A stretch of DNA of 64,000 nucleotides from Pseudomonas bijieensis (GTDB taxonomy: Bacteria; Pseudomonadota; Gammaproteobacteria; Pseudomonadales; Pseudomonadaceae), in contig NZ_CP048810.1 in NCBI RefSeq assembly GCF_013347965.1, positions 3,905,501 through 3,969,500 of the forward strand, in the 5' to 3' direction. Under the pieces are notes generated by a model, which had not been told where the DNA came from, did no database searches, and worked only from the letters and a program-made list of their open reading frames with translations. The position numbers and the translations under genes were made by a program. Every line of letters starts with the position of its first letter. Position 1 is the stretch's first letter. This document shows, piece by piece, positions 1 to 9,109 of this stretch.

Positions 1-3000
1 CTGGCGTCGAGCAGGATCAGGTTGGTGGCGTCGTTGACGCCTGCGGTAGGCGTCAGGGTCGCTGTCCAGGTCAGGCCGCCGTCATTGCTGGCGAGGTTGG
101 ACAACACGCCATTGGCAACACTCAGATCCGACAAGTCGAAACCGGACACCGCCTCGCTGAAGCTGATGGTCACCGTCGTGCTCTGGCCGATGCCCAGGGT
201 GGTGTCGCCCACGGTGATGGTGGCACCAGGGCGAACCGTATCGATCGCGTAGTTGTTGGAGACCACTACACCCACACCGCTGTTGCCCGAGGCGTTGACC
301 ACACCGCTGGTGTCCAGGCTGATCAGGTTGCTGGTGTCGGTGATGCTGGTCGTCGGGGTGAACGTGGCCGTCCAGGTAACGCCGCCGTCGGAAGAAGAGA
401 CGTTGCTCAGCGTGCCGTTGCTCACGCTCAGGTCGGTGTTGTCGAAACCGCTGACCGCTTCCGAGAAGGTGATGGTCACCAGTGAGGTTTCCCCCACCTT
501 GAGCGCGTTGTCGGCCACCACGATCGTAGCCGTCGGTACCTGCGTCTCGACCGCATAGTTGGCCGAGTCGGTCGTGCCTGTCCCGGTATTGCCCGCCGCG
601 TCGCTCACACCGGTATTGTCCAGGGTGATCAGGTTGCTGGCGTCGGTCACGCCCAGGGTCGGGGTGAAGGTCGCGGTCCAGGTCAGGCCGCCATCGCTGC
701 TGCTGACCGCGCTTAACGTGCCGTTGGCAACGCTCAGGTCAGCGTTGCTGAAACCGGTCACCGCCTCGCTGAAGGTAATGGTCACCTGGGCGGTTTCACC
801 CGGTTTCAATACAGAATCGCTCAGCACGATGGTGGCGGTCGGACGCTGGCTGTCGACGCTATAGTTGTTCGAATCGGTGGTGCCGCTGCCAGCGTTGCCC
901 GCCAGGTCGGTGACGCCGCCGTTGGCAAGGGTGATGACATTGCTGGTGTCGGTGATGCCAGCGGTTGGCGTAAAGGTCGCGGTCCAGGTGATGCCGCCAT
1001 CGCTGCTGCTCAACCCACTGAGCGTACCGTTGGCAACGATCAGGTCGGCGTCGGTGAAACCGGTCACGGCCTCGTTGAAGGTAATGGTCACCAGCGACGT
1101 CTCGCCCGCGGCAATGGCCGTGTCGGCCACGACAATGGTCGCCGTTGGGCGCACGGTATCGATGGCATAGTTGTTCGAGTCGGTGGTGCCGACGCCGGCG
1201 TTGCCCGAGACGTTGACGACACCGGTATTGTCCAGGGTGATCAGGTTGCTGGTATCGGCAATGCTCGCGCTCGGTGTGAACGTGGCCGTCCAGGTGACGC
1301 CGCCATCGGACGACGACACGTTGCTCAACGTGCCGTTGCTGATGGTCAGGTCGCTGTTGTCGAAACCGCTCACCGCTTCGTTGAAGGTGATGGTCACCAG
1401 GCTGGTTTCACCGATGCTCAGGGATGTATCGGCCACCACGATGGTCGCCGTCGGCACCTGCGTGTCGATCGTGTAGTTGGCCGAGTTGGTCGTGCCGGTG
1501 CCGGTATTACCCGCCGCGTCGCTGACGCCGGTGTTGTCCAGGACGATCAGGTTGGACGTATCCCGCACGCCGAGGGTCGGCGTGAAGGTTGCGGTCCAGG
1601 TCAGGCCACCATCACTGCTGCTGACCGCACTCAGGGTGCCGTTGGCAACGCTCAGGTCAGCGTTGGTGAAACCGCTCACCGCCTCGCTGAAGGTGATGGT
1701 CACCAATGAGGTTTCGCCGACACTCAGGCTGGTATCGGCCATGACGATGGTCGCCGTTGGGCGCACGGTGTCGATGGCATAGTTGTTCGAATCGGTGGTG
1801 CCAATGTTGAGGTTGCCCGCCAAGTCAACGATGCCACCACTGTTGAGCGTGATGACATTGCTGGAGTCGTTGATGCCTGCGGTCGGCGTGAAGGTTGCGG
1901 TCCAGGTGATGCCGCCGTCGCTGCTGCTCAGCCCCGAAATCACACCGTTGGCGACGGTCAGGTCGGCACTGGTGAACGCCGTCACGGCCTCGTTGAAGGT
2001 GATGGTCACCAACGAGGTTTCGCCAGCGGCAATGGCCGTATCGGCGACGACAATGGTTGCCGTTGGACGCACGGTATCGACGGCATAGTTGTTCGAATCG
2101 GTGGTACCCACGCCGGCGTTACCCGAAGCGTTGATCAAGCCGGTATTGTCCAGGGTGATCACGTTGCTGGTATCGGAAATGCTCGCGCTCGGCGTGAACG
2201 TGGCGGTCCAGGTCACGCCGCCGTCGGTGCTGCTCATGGTGCTGAGCGTGCCGTTGCTGACGGTCAGGTCCGAATTGTCGAAACCGCTGACCGCCGAGTT
2301 GAACGTCACGGTGACCAATGACGTCTCGCCGATGCTCAGGGTGGTATCGGCAATCACGATGGTCGCCGTCGGGACATTGGTGTCGACCTGGTAGTTGTTG
2401 GAGTTGGTGGTGCCGGAACCGCTGTTGCCCGCCGCATCGCTGACCCCGGTGTTGTTCAGGGTGATGACATTGGACGTGTCGGTGACGCCGAGGGCCGGGG
2501 TGAAGGTGGCTGTCCAGGTGAGGCCGCCGTCACTGCTGCTGACCGCACTCAGCGTGCCGTTGGCGACGCTCAGGTCCGAATTGTCGAAACCGCTGACCGC
2601 CTCGGAGAAGGTAATGGTCACCAGCGAGGTTTCGCCGACGCTCAGGGCCGTATCGGCGACCACGATGGTGGCGGTCGGGCGCAGGGTGTCGACGAGGTAG
2701 TTGTTGGAATCGGTGGTACCGCTGCCGGTATTGCCCGCTCCGTCCGCCACGCCCGTGTTGTTCAGCGTGACCAGGTTGGTGGCATCGTTGACGCCCACGC
2801 TCGGCGTGAAGGTGGCGGTGTAGGTGATGTTGTCGCTGGTGCTCAGGCCGCTCAGGCTGCCGTTGGCCACCGTCAGGTCGGCCAGGGTGAAACCCGTCAC
2901 AGGCTCGCTGAAGGTAATGGTCACCACCGTTGTTTCGCCAATACCGATGGTCGAGTCGGCGACCACGATGGTGGCGGTCGGACGCACGGTGTCGATGGCG

Positions 3001-4536
3001 TAGTTGTTGGAATCGGTAGTGCCGCTGCCGGCGTTGCCCGCCGCGTCCGCCACACCGGTGTTATCCAGGGTGACCAGGTTGGTGGTGTCGCTGACGCTGG
3101 CACTTGGCGTGAGCGTGCCTGTCCAGGTGATGCCGCCGTCGCCGCTGCTCAACCCGGTGATCGTGCCGTTGGCGACCGTCAGGTCAGCGGTGGTGAAGCC
3201 CGTCACCGCTTCGTTGAAGGTAATGGTCACGAGGGACGTTTCGCCAACCCTCAAAGCGTTATCGGCGACCACGATGGTGGCGGTCGGGCGCACCGTGTCG
3301 ACGGCATAGTTGTTGGAACTGGTGGTGCCGCTGCCGGCATTACCGGCCGCATCCACAATGCCGGTATTGGCCAGGACGATCAGATTGGTGGCGTCGGTGA
3401 TGCTGGAGCTCGGAGTGAGCGTCGCGGTCCAGGTGATACCACCGTCGCTGCTGCTCAGCCCGCTCAGGCTGCCGTTGGCCACCGTCAGGTCGGCCAGGGT
3501 GAAACCGCTCACCGCCTCGCTGAAGGTAATCGTCACCAGCGATGTTTCGCCGATGTTCAACGCGGTATCGGCCACCACGATGGTGGCGGTCGGGCGTAGC
3601 GTGTCGATCGCGTAGTTGTTCGAGTCGGTGGTACCGGTGCCGGTGTTACCGGACAAGTCAGCAATACCGGTATTGGCCAGCGTGATCAGGTTGCTGGTGT
3701 CGCTGACGCTGGCGCTCGGGGTCAGTGTCCCGGTCCAGGTGATGCCGCCATCGCTGCTGCTCAGCCCGGTGACCGTACCGTTGGCCACCGTCAAATCGGC
3801 GGTGGTGAAACCGCTCACCGCTTCGTTGAAAATGATGGTCACCAGCGACGTTTCGCCGACACTCAACGCAGTGTCAGCGACCACGATCGTGGCGGTCGGA
3901 CGCAAAGTGTCGATAGCGTAGTTGTTGGAGTTCGTCGTTCCCACGCCGGCGTTGCCGTTGAGGTCCGCCACGCCAGTGTTATCCAGGACAATCAGATTGG
4001 AGGTATCGGTGATCGCCGCGTCCGGCGTCAGGGTGGCCGTCCAGGTGATGCCGCCGTCGCTGCTGCTCAGGCCGCTGATCGAGCCGTTGGCCACGGTCAG
4101 GTCGGCGGCCGTGAAACCACTCACCGCTTCGCTGAAGGTGATGGTCACCACCGAGGTTTCACCGACTCTCAGGGCGGTGTCGCTGACCACGATGGATGCC
4201 GTCGGCGCCACGGTGTCGTTGACCACGTAATTGTTCGAGAGGGTGGTACCCACGCCAGCGTTGCCGGCCAGGTCGGCGACCCCGGCATTGTTGAGGGTGA
4301 TGACGTTGGTGGTGTCGGCGATGTTGCTGGCCGCGGTCAGCGTGCCGGTCCAGGTGATGCCGCCATCGCCGCTGGTGAAGGAGCCCACGGTGCCGTTCTG
4401 CACCGTCAGGTCCGCCGCGGTAAGGCCCGTCACAGCCTCGGAGAAGGTGATGGTTACCGTCGACGTGCCACCGGAGTTCAGGCTGGTGTTGGCCACCACG
4501 ACAGTCGCTGTGGGCGGCGTCTCGTCCGGCACATAG
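1..4536 (-). repeat. Tandem Ig-like repeats, about 306 bp each
   Basis: Unit boundaries fall near 4536, 4230, 3921, 3615, 3309, 3003, 2700, 2394, 2088, 1782, 1476, 1170, 864, 558 and 252. Most units are exactly 306 bp, one is 309 (3922-4230) and one 303 (2701-3003). From 2700 leftwards the units follow a three-unit order that recurs every 918 bp, so the array is hierarchical. It continues beyond the window. Confidence 0.9.
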
Positions 4537-6311
4537 TTGGTATTGATGGTGCCGCCATCGCCGTAGACGTTGGCCACCGACGCCGGCGAAACACCCGCGG
4601 TACCCGCACTCGTGCCACCCACGCCACTGCCACCGACGTTGCCGGCCAGGGCCGCGAAGTTGGCCGCGGTGATCAGGATCGAACCTTTGTTCCAGATGGC
4701 GCCGACACCGACGCCGCCGGCACCGCCCGTGTGGTTGTAGCCGCCACCGGCGCCACCGCCACCACCACCGCCGCCTGCGCCGACGTTGTTGGAAATCACC
4801 GTGTTGCCGATGATCCGCAGGGTCGCGCCGGTGTCGTTGTAGATACCGCCGACCGCCCCGCCGCCAGCACCACCGATGTCGTTATAACCATCGCCACCGC
4901 CACCGCCGCCGATGGACAGCGCACCGCTGACGGCCGTACCGCCCGCGGAGCCGGTGCTATAGCCCGGATAGGCGGAGCCGCCAGCCCCACCGGTGGAGGA
5001 ACCGCCACGCCCGCCCATGTTGAAGAAGCCACCACCAGCACCGCCCTGCCCAGCCGAGCCGTTGGAACCCGTGGCATTGAGGGTGTCGCCGCCCTTGCCG
5101 CCAGTACCGCCGGTGATCGCGCCGCCGCCACCACCGCCACCGCCGGCGTATTGCGGCGTCACACCACCACCGCCACCACCACCCGAAGCGGCGTTCGCGG
5201 TCACCGTCACGTTGCGCAGGGTCAAGGTGCCGGCGTTGTAGATACCACCACCCTTGGCGACGAGCGCATCGTCGCCACCGTTGCCGCCGTTGCCCGCCGT
5301 CATGCCCCGAGTGATCACCAGCCCATCGAGGGTCGCCGTCGTCCCGGCTGTCACGTTGATGATCTGGGTACGGTATTGTCCGTCGAGGGTGACGTCGGCC
5401 ACGTTATCGTTGTTGAGATCACCATCGATGGTGACGTTTCTATTGACGTCCAACACCTGGGTCAGCGCGACGGTCATGCCGGTATTGAAGGTGACGATGT
5501 CACCGTTCTGCGCCGAGGCCAGGGCTGCGCGCAAAGACCCGACACCCGAATTGAGGTTGTTGGTGGCGGTCCAGGTGGCCAGGCCCCATTGGTAGTCGCT
5601 CATGGCGCTGGCCGAGAGCACATTGGCACTTTCGATGTTGCCGGTGGCGATTTCCAGGTCCCAGTCACCGCCAAGGCCGGTACGGTCGTTGGACGCCGCT
5701 ACATCGCGGCCGGTCAACGTCGCCAATGAATCGACCAGGCTCAGGCCGCGATCGCCTTCGGCGGTGTAGCAGCCGTAGATCAGGATATCGCCACCGACGT
5801 TCATGTCCTGGCCGATCTGCGCCAGCACTTCGCTGCGGGCCTGGACGTTATCCGCCGAGAGGTAGCTGTTGCCCAGCCACAGATCACCGGCGTTACCGTG
5901 GGCGATGATCTGCACCGAGCTGATGCCCTGGTGGGTGTCCAGGTAATCGGCGATCTGCTGCAAGCCGTCCTTGGTGGCGTCCAGTTGCACCACCTGGGTA
6001 CCGGGCGCCACGCCTTCGAGCAGGCTGGCGGAATCCTTGACCCGTGAATCGACGAACACCACGGACTTGCCCGGCACGGCGGCCTGGGTGGCATCGACCT
6101 GCCCCTGCGGTGCATGGGTGTCTGAAGCCTGGTCGGCCGTGGGTGTCTTGGCCGCCTCGGCGGTGGGCTGGGCGTCCGGTTGCGCGGCATCGGCCACGGT
6201 AGCGGCCACCGCGCCGTCGAACAGCATTCGCGGCTCCAGGGACATGATCATTGGCGATGCCAGGGCCTGTGCCCCCTCGGTTACCCGCGACTTAGCTTTG
6301 CTCCACCACAT
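1..6311 (-). CDS. Giant DUF4347/Ig-repeat surface protein, N-terminal part
   Basis: The gene reads on the minus strand from ATG at 6311 off the left edge, so 2,103 residues are visible and the C-terminus is missing. An AGGTG sits about 8 nt before the ATG. There is no classical signal peptide. Residues 24-33 read LEPRMLFDGA, a motif common at the N-terminus of DUF4347 giant proteins. A DUF4347 domain follows (roughly residues 75-240, with IIAHGNAGDLWLG and ILIYGCYTAEGDRG). Next is a glycine-rich, probably beta-helical segment (about 5600-4560), with runs such as GGGGGGG. From 4536 leftwards come about 15 Ig-like repeats of 101-103 residues, resembling Big_12 (VTITFSEAVSGF, GLTWTATFTP). It is probably a secreted adhesin. 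The M50/HlyD genes at 9.1-13.3 kb are candidates for its export. The function is inferred; the domain order is seen. Confidence 0.85.
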   Translation of the reverse strand, partial: MWWSKAKSRVTEGAQALASPMIMSLEPRMLFDGAVAATVADAAQPDAQPTAEAAKTPTADQASDTHAPQGQVDATQAAVPGKSVVFVDSRVKDSASLLEGVAPGTQVVQLDATKDGLQQIADYLDTHQGISSVQIIAHGNAGDLWLGNSYLSADNVQARSEVLAQIGQDMNVGGDILIYGCYTAEGDRGLSLVDSLATLTGRDVAASNDRTGLGGDWDLEIATGNIESANVLSASAMSDYQWGLATWTATNNLNSGVGSLRAALASAQNGDIVTFNTGMTVALTQVLDVNRNVTIDGDLNNDNVADVTLDGQYRTQIINVTAGTTATLDGLVITRGMTAGNGGNGGDDALVAKGGGIYNAGTLTLRNVTVTANAASGGGGGGGVTPQYAGGGGGGGGAITGGTGGKGGDTLNATGSNGSAGQGGAGGGFFNMGGRGGSSTGGAGGSAYPGYSTGSAGGTAVSGALSIGGGGGGDGYNDIGGAGGGAVGGIYNDTGATLRIIGNTVISNNVGAGGGGGGGGAGGGYNHTGGAGGVGVGAIWNKGSILITAANFAALAGNVGGSGVGGTSAGTAGVSPASVANVYGDGGTINTNYVPDETPPTATVVVANTSLNSGGTSTVTITFSEAVTGLTAADLTVQNGTVGSFTSGDGGITWTGTLTAASNIADTTNVITLNNAGVADLAGNAGVGTTLSNNYVVNDTVAPTASIVVSDTALRVGETSVVTITFSEAVSGFTAADLTVANGSISGLSSSDGGITWTATLTPDAAITDTSNLIVLDNTGVADLNGNAGVGTTNSNNYAIDTLRPTATIVVADTALSVGETSLVTIIFNEAVSGFTTADLTVANGTVTGLSSSDGGITWTGTLTPSASVSDTSNLITLANTGIADLSGNTGTGTTDSNNYAIDTLRPTATIVVADTALNIGETSLVTITFSEAVSGFTLADLTVANGSLSGLSSSDGGITWTATLTPSSSITDATNLIVLANTGIVDAAGNAGSGTTSSNNYAVDTVRPTATIVVADNALRVGETSLVTITFNEAVTGFTTADLTVANGTITGLSSGDGGITWTGTLTPSASVSDTTNLVTLDNTGVADAAGNAGSGTTDSNNYAIDTVRPTATIVVADSTIGIGETTVVTITFSEPVTGFTLADLTVANGSLSGLSTSDNITYTATFTPSVGVNDATNLVTLNNTGVADGAGNTGSGTTDSNNYLVDTLRPTATIVVADTALSVGETSLVTITFSEAVSGFDNSDLSVANGTLSAVSSSDGGLTWTATFTPALGVTDTSNVITLNNTGVSDAAGNSGSGTTNSNNYQVDTNVPTATIVIADTTLSIGETSLVTVTFNSAVSGFDNSDLTVSNGTLSTMSSTDGGVTWTATFTPSASISDTSNVITLDNTGLINASGNAGVGTTDSNNYAVDTVRPTATIVVADTAIAAGETSLVTITFNEAVTAFTSADLTVANGVISGLSSSDGGITWTATFTPTAGINDSSNVITLNSGGIVDLAGNLNIGTTDSNNYAIDTVRPTATIVMADTSLSVGETSLVTITFSEAVSGFTNADLSVANGTLSAVSSSDGGLTWTATFTPTLGVRDTSNLIVLDNTGVSDAAGNTGTGTTNSANYTIDTQVPTATIVVADTSLSIGETSLVTITFNEAVSGFDNSDLTISNGTLSNVSSSDGGVTWTATFTPSASIADTSNLITLDNTGVVNVSGNAGVGTTDSNNYAIDTVRPTATIVVADTAIAAGETSLVTITFNEAVTGFTDADLIVANGTLSGLSSSDGGITWTATFTPTAGITDTSNVITLANGGVTDLAGNAGSGTTDSNNYSVDSQRPTATIVLSDSVLKPGETAQVTITFSEAVTGFSNADLSVANGTLSAVSSSDGGLTWTATFTPTLGVTDASNLITLDNTGVSDAAGNTGTGTTDSANYAVETQVPTATIVVADNALKVGETSLVTITFSEAVSGFDNTDLSVSNGTLSNVSSSDGGVTWTATFTPTTSITDTSNLISLDTSGVVNASGNSGVGVVVSNNYAIDTVRPGATITVGDTTLGIGQSTTVTISFSEAVSGFDLSDLSVANGVLSNLASNDGGLTWTATLTPTAGVNDATNLILLDA

Positions 6312-6350
6312 GACGATCACCTGGACTCGAACTTCTTGAACACGCAAATG

Positions 6351-6377
6351 AAAAAAACCGCGATCAGCTGGTCGCGG
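6351..6377 (-). terminator. Rho-independent terminator of the sulfotransferase gene
   Basis: On the minus strand a hairpin with 6-bp arms (6372-6377 with 6358-6363) is followed by seven T (6357-6351). The loop contains the TGA stop at 6366-6364, so the terminator overlaps the end of the coding sequence. It separates the sulfotransferase from the giant-protein gene 40 bp downstream. Confidence 0.7.
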
Positions 6378-7209
6378 CGTCGGTTTTCATACGAATGACA
6401 TTGGCAGCGCTGGCGGAACCATCGCGCCAGAACGACAACTCGGCATACTTTTCAAACAGATCCGGCGGCAGCAAGGTCCGCCGGGCTTGCGGCGCGACCT
6501 TGGGCTTGACCTTGTGCAGGCCGGCAACACCCAGGGCCTGGTCAAAGGCCGGTGCGTCGTAGGTCAAGTGATTGAAATCGTGTTCGAACCAGGGCTCGCC
6601 GATGAACTCGTACACCAGCCGCATGACCCGCTCCGGGGCCTGGCTCAGCAGGTCGTAATCGACAATCAGCAGCGACTCGGCGTTTTCGCCGTAATAGGCC
6701 TCTTTGAGCGCCGTCCAGGCAAACCCTACCAGGCGATTGCGCTGGGCCAGGGTTTCGCAGCGGCTGTAGACGGTATTGCGCTCGTCATCGTCGTTGAACA
6801 GCTTGGTGTTCTCGAACGGGTTGGCGCGGTAGAGCCGCTCCAGGCTGTCGAGTACCCAGGCGACGTTGCGCACACAGGCGATGGTCTTGGCTTGGGGGAA
6901 CAGATCCTGCAGGGCCGGCAGGCGCGCGCACCATTGGCGGTTTGTATCGAAGATGACTGGTTTATCGGCTTTGTCGGCGTAGTAGGAATCGAAGAGTCCG
7001 CGCAATAGGCGGCGACGCAGGTCGGTGTCGATCACCGAGCCGAACTCACTGCCGGCACTGCATTGCTGCAGGACGCTGCTGAACAGCGAACCGACGGGGC
7101 TGGTCATGCCGGCATGGAAGCGCGGGTTCTGCAGCAAAATGGCAGAAAGCAGGGTCGAGCCCGAGCGCGGTAGACCGGAGATAAAGTGAAACTGCGGCAA
7201 TCCCTTCAC
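6364..7209 (-). CDS. Sulfotransferase family protein
   Basis: The protein has 281 residues. It opens with the PAPS-binding loop GLPRSGSTLL (residues 12-21), which holds the 5'-phosphosulfate in this family. A downstream CVRNVAWVLDSLERLY segment (near residue 125) fits the 3'-phosphate-binding Arg/Ser motif. No signal peptide is present, so it should be cytoplasmic and transfer sulfate from PAPS to an unknown acceptor. It lies just upstream of, and in the same direction as, the giant DUF4347 protein, but a terminator at its stop codon argues against strong co-transcription. The acceptor could be a glycan, a lipid or a protein; nothing in the sequence decides this. The family assignment is firm and the substrate unknown. 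Confidence 0.85.
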   Translation of the reverse strand: MKGLPQFHFISGLPRSGSTLLSAILLQNPRFHAGMTSPVGSLFSSVLQQCSAGSEFGSVIDTDLRRRLLRGLFDSYYADKADKPVIFDTNRQWCARLPALQDLFPQAKTIACVRNVAWVLDSLERLYRANPFENTKLFNDDDERNTVYSRCETLAQRNRLVGFAWTALKEAYYGENAESLLIVDYDLLSQAPERVMRLVYEFIGEPWFEHDFNHLTYDAPAFDQALGVAGLHKVKPKVAPQARRTLLPPDLFEKYAELSFWRDGSASAANVIRMKTDAATS

Positions 7210-7513
7210 CTTGTTTGTAGTCCTTTTGTACGCAAGCGTAGCCGAGGAAATAATCGCCGCCTAGTAGTACTTTGATATCAAATTCATCCAGGTCCGTAAA
7301 AAAGATGGACGGTATAGGCGCAATACGAACCTGAATCGTTTAAGCCAATCGACAGCATTTTTCCGCCCTTGCAGCCTGCAGAATCAAACATCCCGGTCTA
7401 CGCTCAGCCGTGCGTGACCAGGCCAGGGAGTGAAGAAGTCGGGCTGATCGCAATCCTCTCCCTCGGACCCTGTCGGCATTGCCAAATAAACAATCTGAAG
7501 GGATGAGGAATCT
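7210..7513. other. Divergent intergenic region
   Basis: This 304-bp interval lies between the minus-strand sulfotransferase and the plus-strand collar protein and must carry promoters for both. I see no clear -35/-10 pair. The only firm element is a Shine-Dalgarno-like AAGGGATGAGGA just before ATG 7514. Reading frames through it have no recognisable product. Confidence 0.5.
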
Positions 7514-8101
7514 ATGGAAGTATTTATGGGCACCATCCAGCCATTTGCCTTTAACTTCGCCCCCAATGGGTGGGCGCTGTGCAGCGGGCAGACACTCGGC
7601 ATTTCCCAGTACCAGGCGTTGTTCTCCCTGCTCGGCACGTACTACGGGGGCAACGGCACCACCAACTTCATGCTCCCCAATCTGCAAGGCCGCACGCTCT
7701 TGGGACAAGGCAACGGCCTGGGCCTGACTCCGCGTGTCATCGGCGAAGTCGCCGGCACCGAAAACGTCACCCCGACGATCAACAACCTGCCCACCCACTC
7801 TCACACCATGGCGGGACTCACCGCCTCCACCACTCTGCAACTGGCGAACCCGGCCAGCAACCCGGTGAACACACCAACGTCCACCAATTCGTTCATCGGC
7901 ACCTCGGGCACCGGCCCGGGCGCGGCCAATATCTATTCCGACCAGCTAGGTGCCTCGCCGATACCGGTCAAGGGCGTGAGCACCACCATCGACGGCACGA
8001 TCTCCCCGACGGGCAACGGCTTGCCGCTGGCGATCATGAACCCGTTCCTGGCGATCAACTTCAGCATCGCCTTGAACGGTCTCTTCCCGTCCCGTAACTG
8101 A
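7514..8101 (+). CDS. Phage tail collar-domain (MdpB-like) protein
   Basis: The protein has 195 residues. The N-terminus reads MGTIQPFAFNFAPNGWALCSGQ and continues through LFSLLGTYYGGNG, LPNLQGRTLLGQG and NLPTHSHTM. This is the signature of the small 'tail fiber/microcystin-dependent' proteins with a phage collar domain. They are encoded in bacterial genomes without other phage genes, and there are none here. The GGGATGAGGA Shine-Dalgarno fixes the start; another in-frame Met is four codons in. A DUF6916 gene follows after a stable hairpin. The family's role is poorly known; a trimeric surface or extracellular structure is likely from the fold. Its place between a giant adhesin and an export set suggests a surface role, which is inference. 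Confidence 0.8.
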   Translation: MEVFMGTIQPFAFNFAPNGWALCSGQTLGISQYQALFSLLGTYYGGNGTTNFMLPNLQGRTLLGQGNGLGLTPRVIGEVAGTENVTPTINNLPTHSHTMAGLTASTTLQLANPASNPVNTPTSTNSFIGTSGTGPGAANIYSDQLGASPIPVKGVSTTIDGTISPTGNGLPLAIMNPFLAINFSIALNGLFPSRN

Positions 8102-8107
8102 TCAATC

Positions 8108-8131
8108 GTCGGAGGGCTTCGGCCCTCCGAC
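8108..8131 (+). terminator. UUCG-capped hairpin between two genes
   Basis: A perfect 10-bp stem (8108-8117 with 8122-8131) is closed by a UUCG tetraloop, 6 nt after the collar-protein stop. No T-run follows; the next bases lead into the Shine-Dalgarno of the DUF6916 gene. It may be a partial terminator, an mRNA-stabilising element, or a device that lowers expression of the second gene. Confidence 0.55.
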
Positions 8132-8146
8132 TGTTGGAGAGTCGAT

Positions 8147-8458
8147 ATGCTGCAACAGGTTCACAGCCACCATTTCCAACCACTGCTGGGCCAGACCAGC
8201 AGCCTGACCCTGCCCGACGGCAGCTCTTTGCCGGTGCGGATCGAGAGCCTCGCGCAAACACCCCGGTCGAAGTTGCCCAACAGCGAACGCATGCCGTTCA
8301 GTGTGGAATTCAACAGCCTGGAAAGCACCGATTTCGTGGATGGGTTATGCGCCCTGGAAGTGCCTGAACTGGGCAGGCTCGAAGGGGTGTTCGTATCGCG
8401 GATCCCGCCCATGGGACGGGATCCGACGCTGGGGTATTTCTACATCGCATTCAACTGA
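8147..8458 (+). CDS. DUF6916 family protein
   Basis: This is a small protein of 103 residues with no signal peptide or membrane segment. Its HFQPLLGQTSSL start and its C-terminal RDPTLGYFYIAFN resemble the DUF6916 proteins found next to tail-collar genes. The start at 8147 is preceded by TTGGAGAG. It lies 45 bp after the collar gene, probably in the same transcript but separated by the strong hairpin at 8108-8131. No catalytic motif is visible. A structural or chaperone-like role with the collar protein is a guess from context. Confidence 0.65.
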   Translation: MLQQVHSHHFQPLLGQTSSLTLPDGSSLPVRIESLAQTPRSKLPNSERMPFSVEFNSLESTDFVDGLCALEVPELGRLEGVFVSRIPPMGRDPTLGYFYIAFN

Positions 8459-8490
8459 TCGCACAAAACTTGAGTTCACAACAAACCTAT

Positions 8491-8580
8491 TGTGGGAGCG
8501 GGCTTGCTCGCGAAGGCGGTGTATCAGTTGGCAAATTTATTACTGACCCACAGCCTTCGCGAGCAAGCCCGCTCCCACAG
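8491..8580. repeat. REPIN (inverted pair of REP sequences)
   Basis: Two REP arms of the GTGGGAGCGGGCTTGCTCGCG type face each other, at 8492-8519 and 8554-8580, across a short spacer. The right part overlaps the reading frame that forms the restored C-terminus of the adjacent GNAT pseudogene. Confidence 0.9.
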
Positions 8581-9100
8581 GGATTTATGGCGTCTGCAAG
8601 ATTGGGTCAGTTGCCTTTTCGGATACCAGACCAGCCGCTCCGCCGCCGGGCTGCGCTCCTGCACCTCGAAACCCAGAGCCAGATAGTGCTGGCGCGCGTG
8701 GGGGTTGCTGGCCCAGACCACGGTCGCCACCGGGCAACGGATCTGTTGCGCGGCTTTCTGCACCCCTTGCAACACCGTCCGGCCATACCCCCTGCCCACG
8801 CGCCTGGGGAATGAACGCCAGGTACAACACACGGATTTCATTGGGGCCAAAATCCGTACTCAACGCGCCGATAGCGGTGCCGAGTTTTTCCACGACGTAA
8901 TGCATGGCGTTGGGGAAGTTCTCGCCCAACCCTTGTTCCTGCACCTGGAACTGCTGGGCAATCACCTGTTGCACCTGCTCATGCTCACCGTCGATCCATT
9001 GCAGGTCCGGTCGCGCCGCCTGGTACAGGCTCTGCAAGAATGGCCCGTCGCTGATCCGCGATGGACGCACCACCAATCCCTCTGCCGCCACTGAATCCAT
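8524..9100 (-). pseudogene. GNAT acetyltransferase, frameshifted
   Basis: The reading frame starts at ATG 9100, after a good AAGGAG, 9 bp beyond the M50 gene stop. The first two thirds (LVVRPSRISDGPFLQSLY to VLYLAFIPQARGQG) are a normal GNAT N-terminus leading into the acetyl-CoA loop. The original frame then turns into low-complexity sequence ending at 8585. The expected continuation (YGRTVLQGVQKAA, then NPHARQHYLALGFE, the usual motif B) is found one frame away. One extra G in the G5 run at about 8790-8794 (C5 on the plus strand) explains the shift. In the restored frame the protein would read on into the REPIN and stop at 8524. Either the gene is inactive or the base is a sequencing error. 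Confidence 0.75.
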
Positions 9101-9109
9101 GTCTGCTCC

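Noticed and set aside
253-4536. A ladder of about fourteen 101-residue plus-strand frames opposite the Ig-like repeats
   Set aside because: They are antisense shadows of a GC-rich, repetitive minus-strand gene. Their ends coincide with the repeat period and their sequence resembles no protein.
7340-7840. Minus-strand frames across the start of the collar gene
   Set aside because: They overlap a firmly identified plus-strand gene and show no domain.
7514-8458. Collar protein as evidence of a prophage
   Set aside because: There are no other phage genes, integrase or attachment sites nearby. This family is commonly chromosomal and stand-alone.
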